DNA of 64,000 nt, from contig NZ_VTPZ01000013.1 of the NCBI RefSeq assembly GCF_008638305.1, forward strand, positions 58,390 through 122,389, written 5' to 3'. The DNA is from Pseudomonas profundi. GTDB lineage: Bacteria; Pseudomonadota; Gammaproteobacteria; Pseudomonadales; Pseudomonadaceae. The translations under genes were made by a program, and so were the position numbers. The notes under the pieces were generated by a model. The model saw only the letters and a list, made by a program, of their open reading frames with translations, was not told the origin of the DNA and did no database searches. Below, one piece after another: positions 39,854-49,942 of the stretch (within the stretch, counting starts at the first letter, position 1; each line of letters starts with the position of its first letter).

Positions 39854-40665
39854 CGGCTCTCCCTGCCCAATAGATCATCGACGTAGCCATTCGCCGGATA
39901 ATGGAAGGGGACCGGACCGTCCGGCTCGCCCTGCATGAACTGGCGGATACGTGGATTATCCGAGTTCATCAGATCCTCGGGCTTGCCGTGCCCAAGCACC
40001 TGACCGTCACCTACCACATATAAATAGTCGGCAATGCCGGCGGTCTCGGCCAGATCATGCGAAACGACAATGCTCGAGAGCCCCAACGCATCATTCAACA
40101 GCCTGATCAGACGAACCAATACGCCCATCGAAATCGGGTCCTGCCCTACGAATGGCTCGTCGTACATCATCAACTGGGGGTCCAGCGCGATAGCCCGAGC
40201 CAATGCGACGCGGCGCTGCATGCCGCCGGACAACTCGTCAGGCATCAGCTGATAAGCGCCACGCAGCCCTACCGCCTGAAGCTTGAGCAAGACGATATCG
40301 CGCACCATTTCTTCCGGCAGATCGGTATGAACGCGCAGCGGGAAGGCGACATTCTCGAACACGCTGAGATCGGTAAACAGCGCGCCACTCTGAAACAACA
40401 TGCCCATCTGCTGGCGCGCCTCGAACAGCTCGCTGCGGCCCAACCTGGGGATATCCTGATCATTGACCATGATGGAACCGCTGTCCGGACGTAGCTGGGC
40501 GCCGATCAGGCGCAACAGCGTGGTCTTGCCGCAACCGGATGGCCCCATGATCCCGGTGACTTTGCCCCGGGGAATACGAATGTCGACGTTATCAAAGATC
40601 AGGCGTTCTCCTCGCGAGAAGGAAACCTTTTGCATATCAACGATGTGGTCCGGCGATACGGCCAT
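39850..40665 (-). CDS. mlaF: Phospholipid transporter ATPase MlaF
   Basis: MlaF energises phospholipid transport with MlaE, MlaD and MlaB. From ATG 40665 the protein has 271 residues with Walker [12 protein letters not shown] (about 40-50), signature [15 protein letters not shown] (about 143-157) and Walker [14 protein letters not shown]. The frame is open 69 nt further upstream without family support. It heads the mlaFEDCB-ibaG-murA run and is divergent from kdsD. Confidence 0.95.
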   Translation of the reverse strand: MAVSPDHIVDMQKVSFSRGERLIFDNVDIRIPRGKVTGIMGPSGCGKTTLLRLIGAQLRPDSGSIMVNDQDIPRLGRSELFEARQQMGMLFQSGALFTDLSVFENVAFPLRVHTDLPEEMVRDIVLLKLQAVGLRGAYQLMPDELSGGMQRRVALARAIALDPQLMMYDEPFVGQDPISMGVLVRLIRLLNDALGLSSIVVSHDLAETAGIADYLYVVGDGQVLGHGKPEDLMNSDNPRIRQFMQGEPDGPVPFHYPANGYVDDLLGRESR

Positions 40666-40917
40666 ATGAACAAACCTGATCCTTGGGTGCCGCGAAGCTG
40701 CGGCAAAAATGAACGCGCTAATATACCAGTTCAACCGGCTCGCCCCAAGCTGCGCGAAATCAGAGCCGATTGACGTTTGATTTCCGGCGATTGCGGCGTG
40801 GTTGTTCGTTGCGCGCCGGATAATGCAGCGTTACCCGAAAACCGGCTTCGACCCGGGGTGAGTTGGGCGAAACAAGACGTTATACTCGCGGCCTGACCAC
40901 ACCAAGACGCATATCCC

Positions 40918-41889
40918 ATGTCCGAATTCGATTTCATCGCCTCAGCACAGCGCACCATCAGCATGGAGCGCGACGCCGTTGACAGCCTCCTGGCCCGACT
41001 GGACCAGCACTTTAGCCGCGCCTGTCAGACCCTGTTGGACTGCAAGGCGCGCATAGTCGTCACAGGTATGGGCAAATCCGGCCACATCGGGCGCAAGATG
41101 GCCGCGACCCTTGCCAGTACCGGCTCGCCGGCTTTCTTCGTGCACCCCGGCGAAGCCAGCCATGGCGATATGGGGATGATCACCCGCGAGGACGTGGTCA
41201 TTGCCCTGTCGAATTCAGGCAACACCGCCGAACTGGTTACCCTGTTGCCCCTGATCAAGCGCCTTGGCGTGCCGATGATCAGCATTACCGGAAATCCGGA
41301 TTCCACACTGGCGCGGGCCGCCGTGGCCAACCTGCACACCGGTGTGGAGATGGAGGCCTGCCCGCTGAATCTGGCACCCACCTCAAGCACCACCACTGCG
41401 CTGGTAATGGGCGATGCCCTGGCTATTGCCATGCTGGAGGCCCGCGGCTTCAGTGCAGAGGATTTCGCTTTTTCCCATCCCGGCGGCGCACTCGGAAGAC
41501 GCCTGTTGCTCCTGGTCGATGACATCATGCACGCTGGCGAGCGTATGCCGATGGTCACGCCCGATACACGCCTGCGCGATGCGCTCCTGGAAATGACCCG
41601 CAAAGGGCTCGGCCTGACCGGCGTTGCCGATGAAAGTGGCTCGCTGATTGGCATATTCACCGACGGCGATCTGCGTCGCACACTCGATCACAGCGTCGAC
41701 ATCCATAGCGCCAGCATCGCCAGCGTCATGACCCCACGGGCCAAAACCGTGGCGCAGGGTGCGCTGGCTGCCGAGGCGTTGAAGGTAATGGAGGACGCCA
41801 AGATAAACGGCCTGTTCGTGGTCGACGACGCCGGCAAACCGGTTGGCGCCCTGAACATGCATGACTTGTTACGCGCAGGAGTAGTATGA
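40918..41889 (+). CDS. kdsD: D-arabinose 5-phosphate isomerase
   Basis: KdsD converts ribulose 5-phosphate to arabinose 5-phosphate, the first step of KDO synthesis. The 323-residue protein has an SIS domain with VVTGMGKSGHIGRKMAATLASTG (about 43-65), HPGEASHGDMGMI and ALSNSGNTAELV, then two CBS domains (about 205-320). It is overlapped by kdsC by 4 nt, in the usual kdsD-kdsC-lptC-lptA-lptB order. Confidence 0.95.
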   Translation: MSEFDFIASAQRTISMERDAVDSLLARLDQHFSRACQTLLDCKARIVVTGMGKSGHIGRKMAATLASTGSPAFFVHPGEASHGDMGMITREDVVIALSNSGNTAELVTLLPLIKRLGVPMISITGNPDSTLARAAVANLHTGVEMEACPLNLAPTSSTTTALVMGDALAIAMLEARGFSAEDFAFSHPGGALGRRLLLLVDDIMHAGERMPMVTPDTRLRDALLEMTRKGLGLTGVADESGSLIGIFTDGDLRRTLDHSVDIHSASIASVMTPRAKTVAQGALAAEALKVMEDAKINGLFVVDDAGKPVGALNMHDLLRAGVV

Positions 41890-42422
41890 ACCAGTCCAAT
41901 GAAATGCACCTGTTTGAACGGGCCCAGGCCATACGCCTGGCGATCTTTGATGTCGACGGCGTACTGACTGACGGACGGCTCTATTTCATGCCGGACGGCA
42001 CCGAGTTCAAGTCCTTCAACACGCTGGACGGTCACGGCATCAAGATGCTCATCGCCTCGGGTGTCGAGACCGCAATCATCAGCGGACGCAACTCTCCCCT
42101 GGTCGAAAAGCGTGCCGCCAACCTGGGCATCCAACACCTGATTCAGGGCCGCGAAGACAAACTCAACGCGCTGGAGGAGCTTCGCCAGCGGGTCAATTTC
42201 AAGGATCAACAGATCGCGTTCCTTGGGGACGACCTCCCGGATCTGCCGGTCATGCGTCAGGTCGGGCTAGGCATGGCCGTTGCCAGCGCTGACCCTTTTG
42301 TGCGCGAGCATGCCCACGGCGTAACGCACAATGCTGGCGGGATGGGCGCTGCACGCGAATTCTGCGAACTGATCATGCGCGCCCAGGGCACGCTTGACGC
42401 CGCGCAGGCTGCTTACCTGTGA
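41886..42422 (+). CDS. kdsC: 3-deoxy-D-manno-octulosonate 8-phosphate phosphatase
   Basis: KdsC removes phosphate from KDO-8-P. The 178-residue HAD-superfamily protein shows motif I LAIFDVDGVLTDGRLYF (about 18-34, with the DxD nucleophile), motif II AIISGRNSPLVEKRA, and motif III/IV QIAFLGDDLPDLPVM. It is the small, capless tetrameric type. It overlaps both kdsD (4 nt) and lptC (4 nt). Confidence 0.95.
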   Translation: MNQSNEMHLFERAQAIRLAIFDVDGVLTDGRLYFMPDGTEFKSFNTLDGHGIKMLIASGVETAIISGRNSPLVEKRAANLGIQHLIQGREDKLNALEELRQRVNFKDQQIAFLGDDLPDLPVMRQVGLGMAVASADPFVREHAHGVTHNAGGMGAAREFCELIMRAQGTLDAAQAAYL

Positions 42423-43000
42423 GTTTCAATCCGCCTCGCTACCTGGTAGTGGGTGCCATCGTCGGCCTGGCGCTGGCGATCGCATTGGCGATGGGCTACT
42501 GGAACATCCGACCCGGCAGCTTCACTGAAACGGTGCTGGTGGATGATCCGACGCAGCCTGATTTCTTCATGGAAAACAGCCAGATCACTATGCTCAATCC
42601 CGATGGCACGGTGCGCTACGAGCTGACCAGCCGGCGCGCTACGCACCTTGCCACCGAGGACAGCACCCGACTGGAAGCGCCGAATCTGCTGTATTTCCGT
42701 GCAGACGAACAACAGCCCTGGTTAGTGACATCGCAAACCGGGTGGATCACCGAAGGCGGTGACCGGGTGCAGCTGAACGATGATGTCTTGCTCAAGCAGG
42801 AAATACCCGATGAGCCGGTATCGCAAATGACCACGTCGGCACTGACGGTATTTCCCGCGAGGGATTACGCCGAGACCGATCAGGACGTTAGAATCGAAGC
42901 AGCCAGCGGCGTCACTACCGCCACTGGCATGCATGTCTATTTCCAAGACGGCCGCATGCAGCTGCTGTCCAACGTACGAGGCCTACATGAGGTGCGTTAA
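42419..43000 (+). CDS. lptC: LPS export protein LptC
   Basis: LptC links the LptB2FG extractor to the periplasmic LptA bridge. The 193-residue protein has one N-terminal membrane helix (about 8-26) and an OstA-like beta-jellyroll domain with PDFFMENSQITMLNPDGTVRYELTS (about 43-67). The start is GTG, overlapping the kdsC stop. Its 3' end overlaps lptA by 14 nt. Confidence 0.9.
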   Translation: MSFNPPRYLVVGAIVGLALAIALAMGYWNIRPGSFTETVLVDDPTQPDFFMENSQITMLNPDGTVRYELTSRRATHLATEDSTRLEAPNLLYFRADEQQPWLVTSQTGWITEGGDRVQLNDDVLLKQEIPDEPVSQMTTSALTVFPARDYAETDQDVRIEAASGVTTATGMHVYFQDGRMQLLSNVRGLHEVR

Positions 43001-43526
43001 ATCCCTGGCGCTTGTTGCCCTGTTGCTCGGCCCCTGTTTTCAGGCAATCGCCCTTCCTGAAGACAGCAGCCAGCCCATCCGCATTCAAGCCAATACGGCC
43101 AACCTCGATGACCGGCGAAACATCGCTGTGTATACCGGTGACGTCATCGTGACCCAGGGCAGCATGCGCCTGACGGGTAACGAAGTGACGCTGACCACTG
43201 ACGCCGAGGGCGAAGTCCGCAAGATCGTCAGCGTGGGCAACCCCGCGACATTCAGGCAGACGCCAAACCCGGGCAAGGGCCCGGTCAATGCACGCGGGCG
43301 GACCATTGAATACTATGCGGCCGAGGAACGGGTGGTCCTGATCACCAATGCCCACCTGGACCAGGACGGCAACACATTTGAAGGCGAGTACGTCACCTAT
43401 AACGTTGCGGAGGAAGTCGTTGATGCCGGGCGCCCCGGCGAAAACGCCGAACAGCCCGGCCGCATCGAGATGGTGATCCAGCCGCGCAATCGTACGCCCG
43501 AGCCGGAGCCGGCCAGCAATGATTAA
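42987..43526 (+). CDS. lptA: LPS transport periplasmic protein LptA (LptH)
   Basis: LptA forms the periplasmic bridge that carries LPS to the outer membrane. From ATG 42987 the protein has 179 residues: a signal peptide ([22 protein letters not shown]) and the OstA-like domain with [40 protein letters not shown]. In Pseudomonas the same protein is called LptH. The frame extends 54 nt upstream into lptC, but the signal peptide fixes this start. It overlaps lptB by 8 nt. Confidence 0.92.
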   Translation: MRCVKSLALVALLLGPCFQAIALPEDSSQPIRIQANTANLDDRRNIAVYTGDVIVTQGSMRLTGNEVTLTTDAEGEVRKIVSVGNPATFRQTPNPGKGPVNARGRTIEYYAAEERVVLITNAHLDQDGNTFEGEYVTYNVAEEVVDAGRPGENAEQPGRIEMVIQPRNRTPEPEPASND

Positions 43527-44244
43527 GCTACAGGCGCACCATCTGGCCAAAGCCTACAAATCGCGCAAAGTGGTGCGGGATGTCTCCCTGTCGATTACCA
43601 GCGGCGAAGTCGTGGGTCTGCTGGGGCCTAACGGCGCAGGCAAAACGACCTGTTTCTACATGATCGTGGGGCTGGTCAAAGCCGATGAGGGCAAGATCCA
43701 GATCAACGGCGTGGATGTGACCGGTCTGCCCATGCATGGCCGCGCCCGTCAGGGCATTGGTTATCTGCCGCAGGAAGCGTCAATCTTCCGCAAGCTGACT
43801 GTTGGCGAGAACATCATGGCAATTCTCGAGACCCGCAAGGACCTTAATCGCAAGGGCCGCGAGGGCAAACTCGAATCCCTGCTGCGCGAATTCCATATCC
43901 ATCACCTGAAAGACAGCAAGGGCATGAGCCTGTCCGGCGGTGAGCGCAGACGAGCAGAAATCGCCCGCGCGTTGGCCACTGAGCCCCGCTTCATCTTGCT
44001 CGATGAGCCTTTTGCCGGCGTGGACCCCATATCGGTCAATGACATCAAGCAGATTATCCAGCATCTCAAGGACAAGGACATCGGCGTACTCATTACCGAT
44101 CACAACGTGCGCGAAACCCTGGATATTTGCGACAAGGCTTACATTGTAAATGACGGACACATCATTGCCGAAGGAGACGCGGAAACCGTGTTATCCAATC
44201 AATTGGTGAGGGACGTCTACCTCGGTCACGCCTTCCGTCTATAA
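43519..44244 (+). CDS. lptB: LPS export ABC transporter ATPase LptB
   Basis: LptB powers LPS extraction from the inner membrane with LptF and LptG. The 241-residue protein has Walker [18 protein letters not shown] (about 37-53), signature [15 protein letters not shown] (about 138-152), Walker [14 protein letters not shown] (about 158-170) and the H-loop [10 protein letters not shown]. It is followed, 92 bp on, by rpoN, the conserved order. Confidence 0.96.
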   Translation: MIKLQAHHLAKAYKSRKVVRDVSLSITSGEVVGLLGPNGAGKTTCFYMIVGLVKADEGKIQINGVDVTGLPMHGRARQGIGYLPQEASIFRKLTVGENIMAILETRKDLNRKGREGKLESLLREFHIHHLKDSKGMSLSGGERRRAEIARALATEPRFILLDEPFAGVDPISVNDIKQIIQHLKDKDIGVLITDHNVRETLDICDKAYIVNDGHIIAEGDAETVLSNQLVRDVYLGHAFRL

Positions 44245-44336
44245 AAGCCGCTTGGCTTCAGGCATGATCTTAAAGGCAAAGCGCCACGCGGCGCTCCCAC
44301 GGTTCTGATTCAGCGCACAAGGTAGTTCAACGGAAA

Positions 44337-45839
44337 ATGAAACCAACGCTCGTCCTCAAGATGGGGCAGCAGCTGACCATGACGCCCCAGCTGCAGCAGG
44401 CCATCCGTTTGCTTCAACTTTCCAGCCTGGATCTGCAACAGGAGGTTCAGGAGGCGCTCGAAGCCAATCCGTTGCTTGAAATGGCGGATGATGGCGATGA
44501 CGATTTTTCTGGCGATGCCGGCAACAACGCATCCGATAACGATGACGCCCCGGCGGTCACCATGCCCGAACCCGTCGCCCTTGATGCCATCGAACAACAC
44601 GGCCAGGCGCAGGAAGAAGGCAGCTGGAATGAGCAGATACCCAACGAACTGCCGGTCGACACTCAGTGGGAAGACGTCTACCAGACCTCGGCTAGCTCGT
44701 TGCCCAGCAACGATGACGAAGACTGGGACTTCACATCGCGCACCGGCACCGGCGAAACCCTGCAGAGCCACCTTGAATGGCAGCTGAACCTGGTTCCGAT
44801 GTCCGAAACGGATTACCAGATCGCCGTAGCGCTGATTGATGGGATCAACGCCGACGGCTATCTGCAGGAGTCACTGGAAGACATTCTCTCCTCCCTCGAC
44901 CCGGAGCTGGAAGCGGATCTCGACGAAGTCGAAATGGTTCTGCACAGGCTCCAGCAGTTCGAGCCGGTGGGCGTGGCCGCCCGGGATCTGCGTGAATGCC
45001 TGCTGCTGCAACTACGCCAGCTACCAGCGGATACACCGATGCTCGAGCAGGCCCGACGGGTAGTCGACAACCATCTGGAGCTGCTCGGAAACCGCGACTT
45101 CTCCCAGCTGATGCGGCGTTCCAAGCTCAAGGAAGACCAGCTGCGCGATGCCATTGCCCTGATCCAGACGCTGAACCCCAGGCCCGGCTCGGAGATTGCC
45201 TCCGGCGATGCCGAATACGTTATTCCGGATGTGATTGTCCGCCGTGACAGCAATCGCTGGGTGGTCGAGCTGAACCAGGAATCGGTACCCAAGGTGCGGG
45301 TCAACAATACCTACGCCTCCATGGTACGCCGCGCCGATACCAGCAACGACAATACCTACCTGCGCAATCATCTGCAGGAAGCGCGCTGGTTCATCAAGAG
45401 CCTACAGAGCCGCAACGAGACGCTGATGAAAGTTGCTACGCAAATTGTCGAGCACCAGCGCGGTTTTCTCGAGCACGGCGAAGAGGCGATGAAGCCACTC
45501 GTGTTGCATGATATTGCCGAAGCAGTCGGCATGCATGAATCGACCATTTCCCGCGTCACCACACAGAAATTCATGCACACCCCGCGCGGAATCTTCGAAC
45601 TCAAGTACTTTTTCTCGAGCCACGTAAGCACCAGTGAGGGCGGTGAATTCTCCTCAACCGCCATCCGCGCCTTGATCAGAAAACTGGTTGCGGCTGAAAA
45701 CCCGAAGAAACCATTGAGCGACAGCAAGATCGCTGGTTTACTGGAGGAACAGGGCATTCACGTGGCCCGCCGAACTATTGCCAAGTATCGGGAATCACTC
45801 AACATCGCTCCATCGAGCGAACGCAAACGACTGGTTTGA
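44337..45839 (+). CDS. rpoN: RNA polymerase sigma-54 factor
   Basis: RpoN directs transcription of nitrogen, motility and other genes that need AAA+ activators. The 500-residue protein has region I ([42 protein letters not shown], about 6-48), an acidic region II, the core-binding region, and the C-terminal DNA-binding part with helix-turn-helix [24 protein letters not shown] and the RpoN box [14 protein letters not shown]. It heads the rpoN-hpf-ptsN-rapZ-ptsO nitrogen-PTS cluster. Confidence 0.97.
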   Translation: MKPTLVLKMGQQLTMTPQLQQAIRLLQLSSLDLQQEVQEALEANPLLEMADDGDDDFSGDAGNNASDNDDAPAVTMPEPVALDAIEQHGQAQEEGSWNEQIPNELPVDTQWEDVYQTSASSLPSNDDEDWDFTSRTGTGETLQSHLEWQLNLVPMSETDYQIAVALIDGINADGYLQESLEDILSSLDPELEADLDEVEMVLHRLQQFEPVGVAARDLRECLLLQLRQLPADTPMLEQARRVVDNHLELLGNRDFSQLMRRSKLKEDQLRDAIALIQTLNPRPGSEIASGDAEYVIPDVIVRRDSNRWVVELNQESVPKVRVNNTYASMVRRADTSNDNTYLRNHLQEARWFIKSLQSRNETLMKVATQIVEHQRGFLEHGEEAMKPLVLHDIAEAVGMHESTISRVTTQKFMHTPRGIFELKYFFSSHVSTSEGGEFSSTAIRALIRKLVAAENPKKPLSDSKIAGLLEEQGIHVARRTIAKYRESLNIAPSSERKRLV

Positions 45840-45915
45840 CAGTACAAGGAATCAAGGTGGCACCACCGGGTGATCGGGTTCACCCAGTAACATAAAGCCA
45901 ATCAGGAGAAGCCGT

Positions 45916-46224
45916 ATGCAACTCAATATCAGCGGTCACCAACTCGAGCTCACTGACGGATTGCGTGATTACGTCACTGAAAAAATGGCACGCATCGAGC
46001 GGCATTTCGACAAGATCACCAACGTCCAAGTCATCCTTGAAGTTGAAAAGCTGCGTCAGAAAGCCGAAGCCATTCTCCATGTCTCCGGGGGGGAAGTCGT
46101 CGCAAACGCAGAACACACTGATATGTATGCGGCAATTGACATGCTGATCGACAAGCTTGATCGCCAGCTGATCAAATACAAGGAAAAGAACCTCAACCGC
46201 CTACAGGGCGCCAACGACCGCTAA
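45916..46224 (+). CDS. hpf: Ribosome hibernation-promoting factor, short form
   Basis: HPF binds the 30S decoding region and promotes 100S dimers in stationary phase. The 102-residue protein is the short type, starting MQLNISGHQLELTDGLRDYV and including the conserved ADMYAAIDMLIDKLDRQLIKYKEK-like helix near the C-terminus. ATG 45916 follows CAGGAG. It lies between rpoN and ptsN. Confidence 0.94.
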   Translation: MQLNISGHQLELTDGLRDYVTEKMARIERHFDKITNVQVILEVEKLRQKAEAILHVSGGEVVANAEHTDMYAAIDMLIDKLDRQLIKYKEKNLNRLQGANDR

Positions 46225-46245
46225 GGCCATCAACGCCGCGTGACC

Positions 46246-46704
46246 ATGCAAATAGACCATATCCTGACCCCCGAGCGCACCTTTGCAGGTGTGCAGGGGG
46301 CATCCAAGAAACGTGTGCTGGAGCTGATCGGCAAATTGATCTCTCAGCACACCAACCTGGATCCCGACGCGATTTTCGAAAGCCTGGTTGCCCGGGAGAA
46401 ACTCGGCTCGACCGGATTCGGACATGGCATTGCCATCCCTCATTGCCGCATGCCTGGGTGTACCCAGGCGATAGGCTCACTTTTACAGCTCGACAGCAAG
46501 ATTGATTTCGACGCCCTGGATGGCGAACCGGTAGATCTCATCTTTGTGCTGCTGGTGCCTCAGGAAGCGACCGAAGAACATCTGCAGATACTCAAAATGC
46601 TTGCTGAAAAGCTCGACCAGCAAGCGCTGCGAGAAGCCCTGCGACAATCACCTGATGCCCAGACACTCTATGAAGTGATGATCGGCACCGACGAAGGGAG
46701 TTAA
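46246..46704 (+). CDS. ptsN: Nitrogen PTS EIIA component PtsN
   Basis: PtsN is the end phospho-acceptor of the regulatory nitrogen PTS. The protein has a PTS EIIA type-2 domain with the phosphorylated histidine in GFGHGIAIPHCRMPG (His about 66). ATG 46246 (152 residues) matches the family N-terminus better than the in-frame GTG six bases upstream. Neither has a strong ribosome site. It lies six bases before rapZ. Confidence 0.94.
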   Translation: MQIDHILTPERTFAGVQGASKKRVLELIGKLISQHTNLDPDAIFESLVAREKLGSTGFGHGIAIPHCRMPGCTQAIGSLLQLDSKIDFDALDGEPVDLIFVLLVPQEATEEHLQILKMLAEKLDQQALREALRQSPDAQTLYEVMIGTDEGS

Positions 46705-46710
46705 AGATCC

Positions 46711-47565
46711 ATGCGCCTGGTTGTGGTCAGTGGCCGATCCGGCTCCGGCAAAAGTACCGCACTGCATCTGTTGGAAGACAACGGTTTCTACTGCATCGAC
46801 AACCTGCCCGCCGGGCTGCTACCCGAGCTGGCCAGACAGGCCAACGACACCGACCAACACCTGCCGAAGGTAGCGATCAGTATTGATGCGCGTAACCTGG
46901 CGAGTGACCTCGAGCGCTTCCCCGAACTGCTGCAACGAGTCCGCGATACCGGAATTCGCTGTGACGTGCTGTTTCTCGCGGCTACGGACGAAGTGCTTAT
47001 CAAGCGCTTCTCGGAAACGCGCCGCAAGCACCCGCTGACGGATGAAAGCAAATCGCTGGGTGAAGCCATTGCGGCAGAACTGCGCTTGCTCGAACCAATC
47101 ATTGATCTGGCCAATCTCAAGATCGACACCAGCCATCTGACTCTGTACCAACTGCGTGATCTGCTGAAACAGCGTTTACTCAGCAGCGAGGGCAACGCCC
47201 CCTCCGTGCTGATCCAATCGTTCGGATTCAAACGTGGCGTACCGGTCGATGCCGACCTGGTGTTCGATGTGCGCTGCCTGCCCAATCCTTACTGGAAAGC
47301 GGAGCTACGCCCGTTTTGCGGCAAGGACAAGGAAATTTGTGATTACCTGGAAGGGGAACCGGACGTTCAGGAGATGTATCAGGATATCTACAATTTTCTG
47401 GCAAAGTGGCTGCCCCGCTACGCTGCCGGCGAACGCAGCTATATGAGCGTCGGCATTGGCTGTACAGGCGGGCATCACCGCTCAGTCTATATTGCCGAGC
47501 GCCTGGTACGGGAGCTGAGCGCGCATACCCCCAACCTGCAGATACGACACCGTGACTTGCCCTGA
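46711..47565 (+). CDS. rapZ: RNase adapter protein RapZ
   Basis: RapZ is a P-loop nucleotide-binding protein; in E. coli it guides RNase E to the GlmZ small RNA and so controls amino-sugar synthesis. The 284-residue protein has Walker [20 protein letters not shown] (about 4-22), [11 protein letters not shown] and a C-terminal domain with [26 protein letters not shown] and [16 protein letters not shown]. Whether a GlmZ-like RNA exists in this organism cannot be seen here. Confidence 0.95.
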   Translation: MRLVVVSGRSGSGKSTALHLLEDNGFYCIDNLPAGLLPELARQANDTDQHLPKVAISIDARNLASDLERFPELLQRVRDTGIRCDVLFLAATDEVLIKRFSETRRKHPLTDESKSLGEAIAAELRLLEPIIDLANLKIDTSHLTLYQLRDLLKQRLLSSEGNAPSVLIQSFGFKRGVPVDADLVFDVRCLPNPYWKAELRPFCGKDKEICDYLEGEPDVQEMYQDIYNFLAKWLPRYAAGERSYMSVGIGCTGGHHRSVYIAERLVRELSAHTPNLQIRHRDLP

Positions 47566-47566
47566 C

Positions 47567-47839
47567 ATGCCAAAAGCCAATCTCGAGATCATCAACAAGT
47601 TAGGCCTCCACGCACGGGCCGCAGCCAAATTCGTCGGGATAGCGAACCGTTTTGATTGCGATGTCCGCATCGGTTGCAGCGAGGATCAGATGGTCAATGG
47701 CAAAAGCATCATGCAGGTCATGATGCTGGCGGCGAGCAAGGGAACCGAGATCTGCATCGCCTGCGAAGGCGAGCAGGCTGACCAGGCCATGCAAGAGCTG
47801 ACGGCACTGGTCAACAACTACTTTGAAGAAGGCGAGTAG
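47567..47839 (+). CDS. ptsO: HPr-like phosphocarrier protein NPr
   Basis: NPr passes phosphate from EI-Ntr (PtsP) to PtsN. The 90-residue protein has the phosphorylated histidine in INKLGLHARAAAKFV (His about 15) and the conserved MVNGKSIMQVMMLAASKG around residues 44-61. ATG 47567 is one base after the rapZ stop, and the in-frame GTG at 47552 overlaps rapZ. It is the last gene of the rpoN cluster and converges on pmbA. Confidence 0.94.
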   Translation: MPKANLEIINKLGLHARAAAKFVGIANRFDCDVRIGCSEDQMVNGKSIMQVMMLAASKGTEICIACEGEQADQAMQELTALVNNYFEEGE

Positions 47840-47851
47840 TGGCCGTCGCGC

Positions 47852-49210
47852 TTATTCCCCGCCCACTGTCATGCCGTCGACCAGCCAACTGCCGGTAAGG
47901 TAATTGCCCCGGCGCTCTTCGTCTGCACCCACGCAACGCAGCTGGCCGAACATATCGCGAAGATTGCCGGCGATAGTGACTTCCTTCACAGCGTAAGCGA
48001 TCTCACCTTCTTCGACCCAGAACCCACCCGCACCACGGGAATAGTCCCCCGTCACGCCATTCACGCCCTGGCCCATCAGTTCGGTCACCAGCAAACCGGT
48101 GCCCATTTCCTTGAGCAAAGCATCCAGACCGCCCGGAATATTGCAGGACACGTGCAAATTGTTCACCCCGCCAGCGTTGGCGGTGCTCGGCAAGCCCAGC
48201 TTGCGCCCGGAATAGGTGCCCAGGATCCAGCTCTGCAGCACACCGCGTTCAATGAAGGATTTCTCCCGCGTCGCCAGGCCATCGCCGTCGAAAGCGGTGC
48301 TGCCCAGCGCCTGCTTCAGGTGCGGGCGTTCATCGATCGTGACCCAGTCAGGGAATACCGGCTGGCCTAACGCATCCAGCAGAAAAGTGGATTGACGATA
48401 AACCGCTCCGCCAGCAATCGCGCCAACGAGATGCCCGAGCAGCCCGGCGGCCTGATCCGCCGCAAACAGAACCGGCACCCTGGCAGTCTTGATGGAGCGC
48501 GCTCCCAATCTCGCCAGCGTCCGCTCGGCGGCCTTCTGGCCGAGTGCCTCGGCAGTTGGCAGACGCTCTGCAATACGGTCCACGCCATACCAGTAATCGC
48601 GCTGCATGCCCTGAGCGTCCGCTGCAATGGTCAAGGTCGCTACGCTGTGCCGCGTTCCAATCGAGCTGCCGATGAAACCATTGCTGTTGCCATAGACCCG
48701 GCAACCCTGGTGGCTGCTGACGTGCGAACCATCGCTGCTCAGCCGGCTGTCCAGTGCAAGCGCCGCAGCTTCGCTGTCCAGGGCCCGCTGGATGGCCGCT
48801 TCGGCGCCGAGCTCCCAGGGATGGTAGAGGTCCAGATCCGGCAAATTCCTGGCCATCAGTTCTGGGTCAGCAAGCCCTGCATAGGGATCTTCGGAGGCGT
48901 GACGGGCGATAACCAGCGCCGCTTCGATAGCCGAACGTATTGCATCGTCGGAGGTATCGGAGGTGCTGGCAGAACCCTTGCGCTGACCCGAATACAGCGT
49001 GATACCAAAGCCCTGGTCGCGATTGAATTCGACGTTCTCCACCTCACCCTGGCGTACGCCGACCGAGAGGCCGGTATTGTGGCTGACGACCACCTCGCAG
49101 GCTGAAGCGCCCTGACGTTTCGACTCGTCCAGAATGAAGGCCACGCGCTGCTCGAGAGCGGCTTGCAGGGCCTGCGGATCATCGTTCCGGGTAGGCAGGT
49201 TATCAGTCAT
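47852..49210 (-). CDS. pmbA: Metalloprotease TldE/PmbA
   Basis: PmbA (TldE) pairs with TldD to form a zinc metalloprotease that processes microcin precursors and degrades CcdA. TldE is the subunit without the zinc site. From ATG 49210 (GGAGA upstream) it has 452 residues with GVRQGEVENVEFNRDQGFGITLY (about 51-73) and C-terminal GLLVTELMGQGVNGVTGDYSRGAGGFWVEEGE (about 370-401). tldD is not in the window. Divergent to darP. Confidence 0.93.
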   Translation of the reverse strand: MTDNLPTRNDDPQALQAALEQRVAFILDESKRQGASACEVVVSHNTGLSVGVRQGEVENVEFNRDQGFGITLYSGQRKGSASTSDTSDDAIRSAIEAALVIARHASEDPYAGLADPELMARNLPDLDLYHPWELGAEAAIQRALDSEAAALALDSRLSSDGSHVSSHQGCRVYGNSNGFIGSSIGTRHSVATLTIAADAQGMQRDYWYGVDRIAERLPTAEALGQKAAERTLARLGARSIKTARVPVLFAADQAAGLLGHLVGAIAGGAVYRQSTFLLDALGQPVFPDWVTIDERPHLKQALGSTAFDGDGLATREKSFIERGVLQSWILGTYSGRKLGLPSTANAGGVNNLHVSCNIPGGLDALLKEMGTGLLVTELMGQGVNGVTGDYSRGAGGFWVEEGEIAYAVKEVTIAGNLRDMFGQLRCVGADEERRGNYLTGSWLVDGMTVGGE

Positions 49211-49312
49211 AAGTTCTCCTTTGTGGTCGCCATTGTACTCCGGACAGCCGCAGTGTGAACGGGTATCATGGCGCATCGAACAGACCCGGCGAAAGGCCGT
49301 AATGGGATCACC

Positions 49313-49834
49313 ATGACAGATTTTAACGACGAAGAGCAGAACGACGAAGACGAGGGCAAGAGTAAAAGCCAGGTAAAACGCGAACTGAATGAGTTACAGG
49401 AACTTGGCCGGCGTCTGACTGAACTGAAACCAGCCCAGCTGGACAAGCTCGAACTCACCGACAAGCTACGCAGGGCGCTGGATGAAGCCCACCGGCATAC
49501 TGCGCGCGGTGCCCTCAAACGCCATCTGAGCTTTGTCGGCAAGCTGATGCGCGATCAGGATATCGACGCCATACAGGCTTACGTTGACCGGCTGGACAGT
49601 AGCAGTCAGGCGCACGCTCAACATTTTCATCAGCTCGAACGCTGGCGTGACCGGTTGCTGACTGGCAAACCGGAGGAGCAGGATGCCTTTGTCGCACTGT
49701 ACCCTCAAACTGACCGTCAACAGCTCCGGCAACTCGTGCGTCAGGCCGGCAAGGAGACTGCGGAAAACAAGCCACCGGCAGCCTCGCGCAAGCTGTTCAA
49801 GCTGATCCGCGGAATAGTAGAAGACGAAGGTTGA
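49313..49834 (+). CDS. darP: Ribosome-associated protein DarP (YjgA, DUF615)
   Basis: DarP associates with late 50S precursors and helps the peptidyl-transferase centre mature. From ATG 49313 the 173-residue protein has an acidic N-terminus (about residues 1-17), then SKSQVKRELNELQELGRRL (about 17-35) and ALKRHLSFVGKLMRDQDIDAIQAYVD (about 67-92), both diagnostic. The in-frame ATG at 49268 lies in the divergent pmbA leader and lacks support. Confidence 0.92.
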   Translation: MTDFNDEEQNDEDEGKSKSQVKRELNELQELGRRLTELKPAQLDKLELTDKLRRALDEAHRHTARGALKRHLSFVGKLMRDQDIDAIQAYVDRLDSSSQAHAQHFHQLERWRDRLLTGKPEEQDAFVALYPQTDRQQLRQLVRQAGKETAENKPPAASRKLFKLIRGIVEDEG

Positions 49835-49942
49835 GCAAAGCTCCGCGTGGGCACCATGGCTTAATCTGGCCTGCATCGGGTTGGCAAAAGCCGCGCGCGA
49901 CTGCTAGTTTCAGAAGTCGTAGACCTGACGCTGAGGCTTCCC

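Noticed and set aside
45840..45915. A GGCAC-containing sequence before hpf that could suggest a sigma-54 promoter
   Set aside because: There is no TTGC at the -12 position, so only half of the consensus is present.
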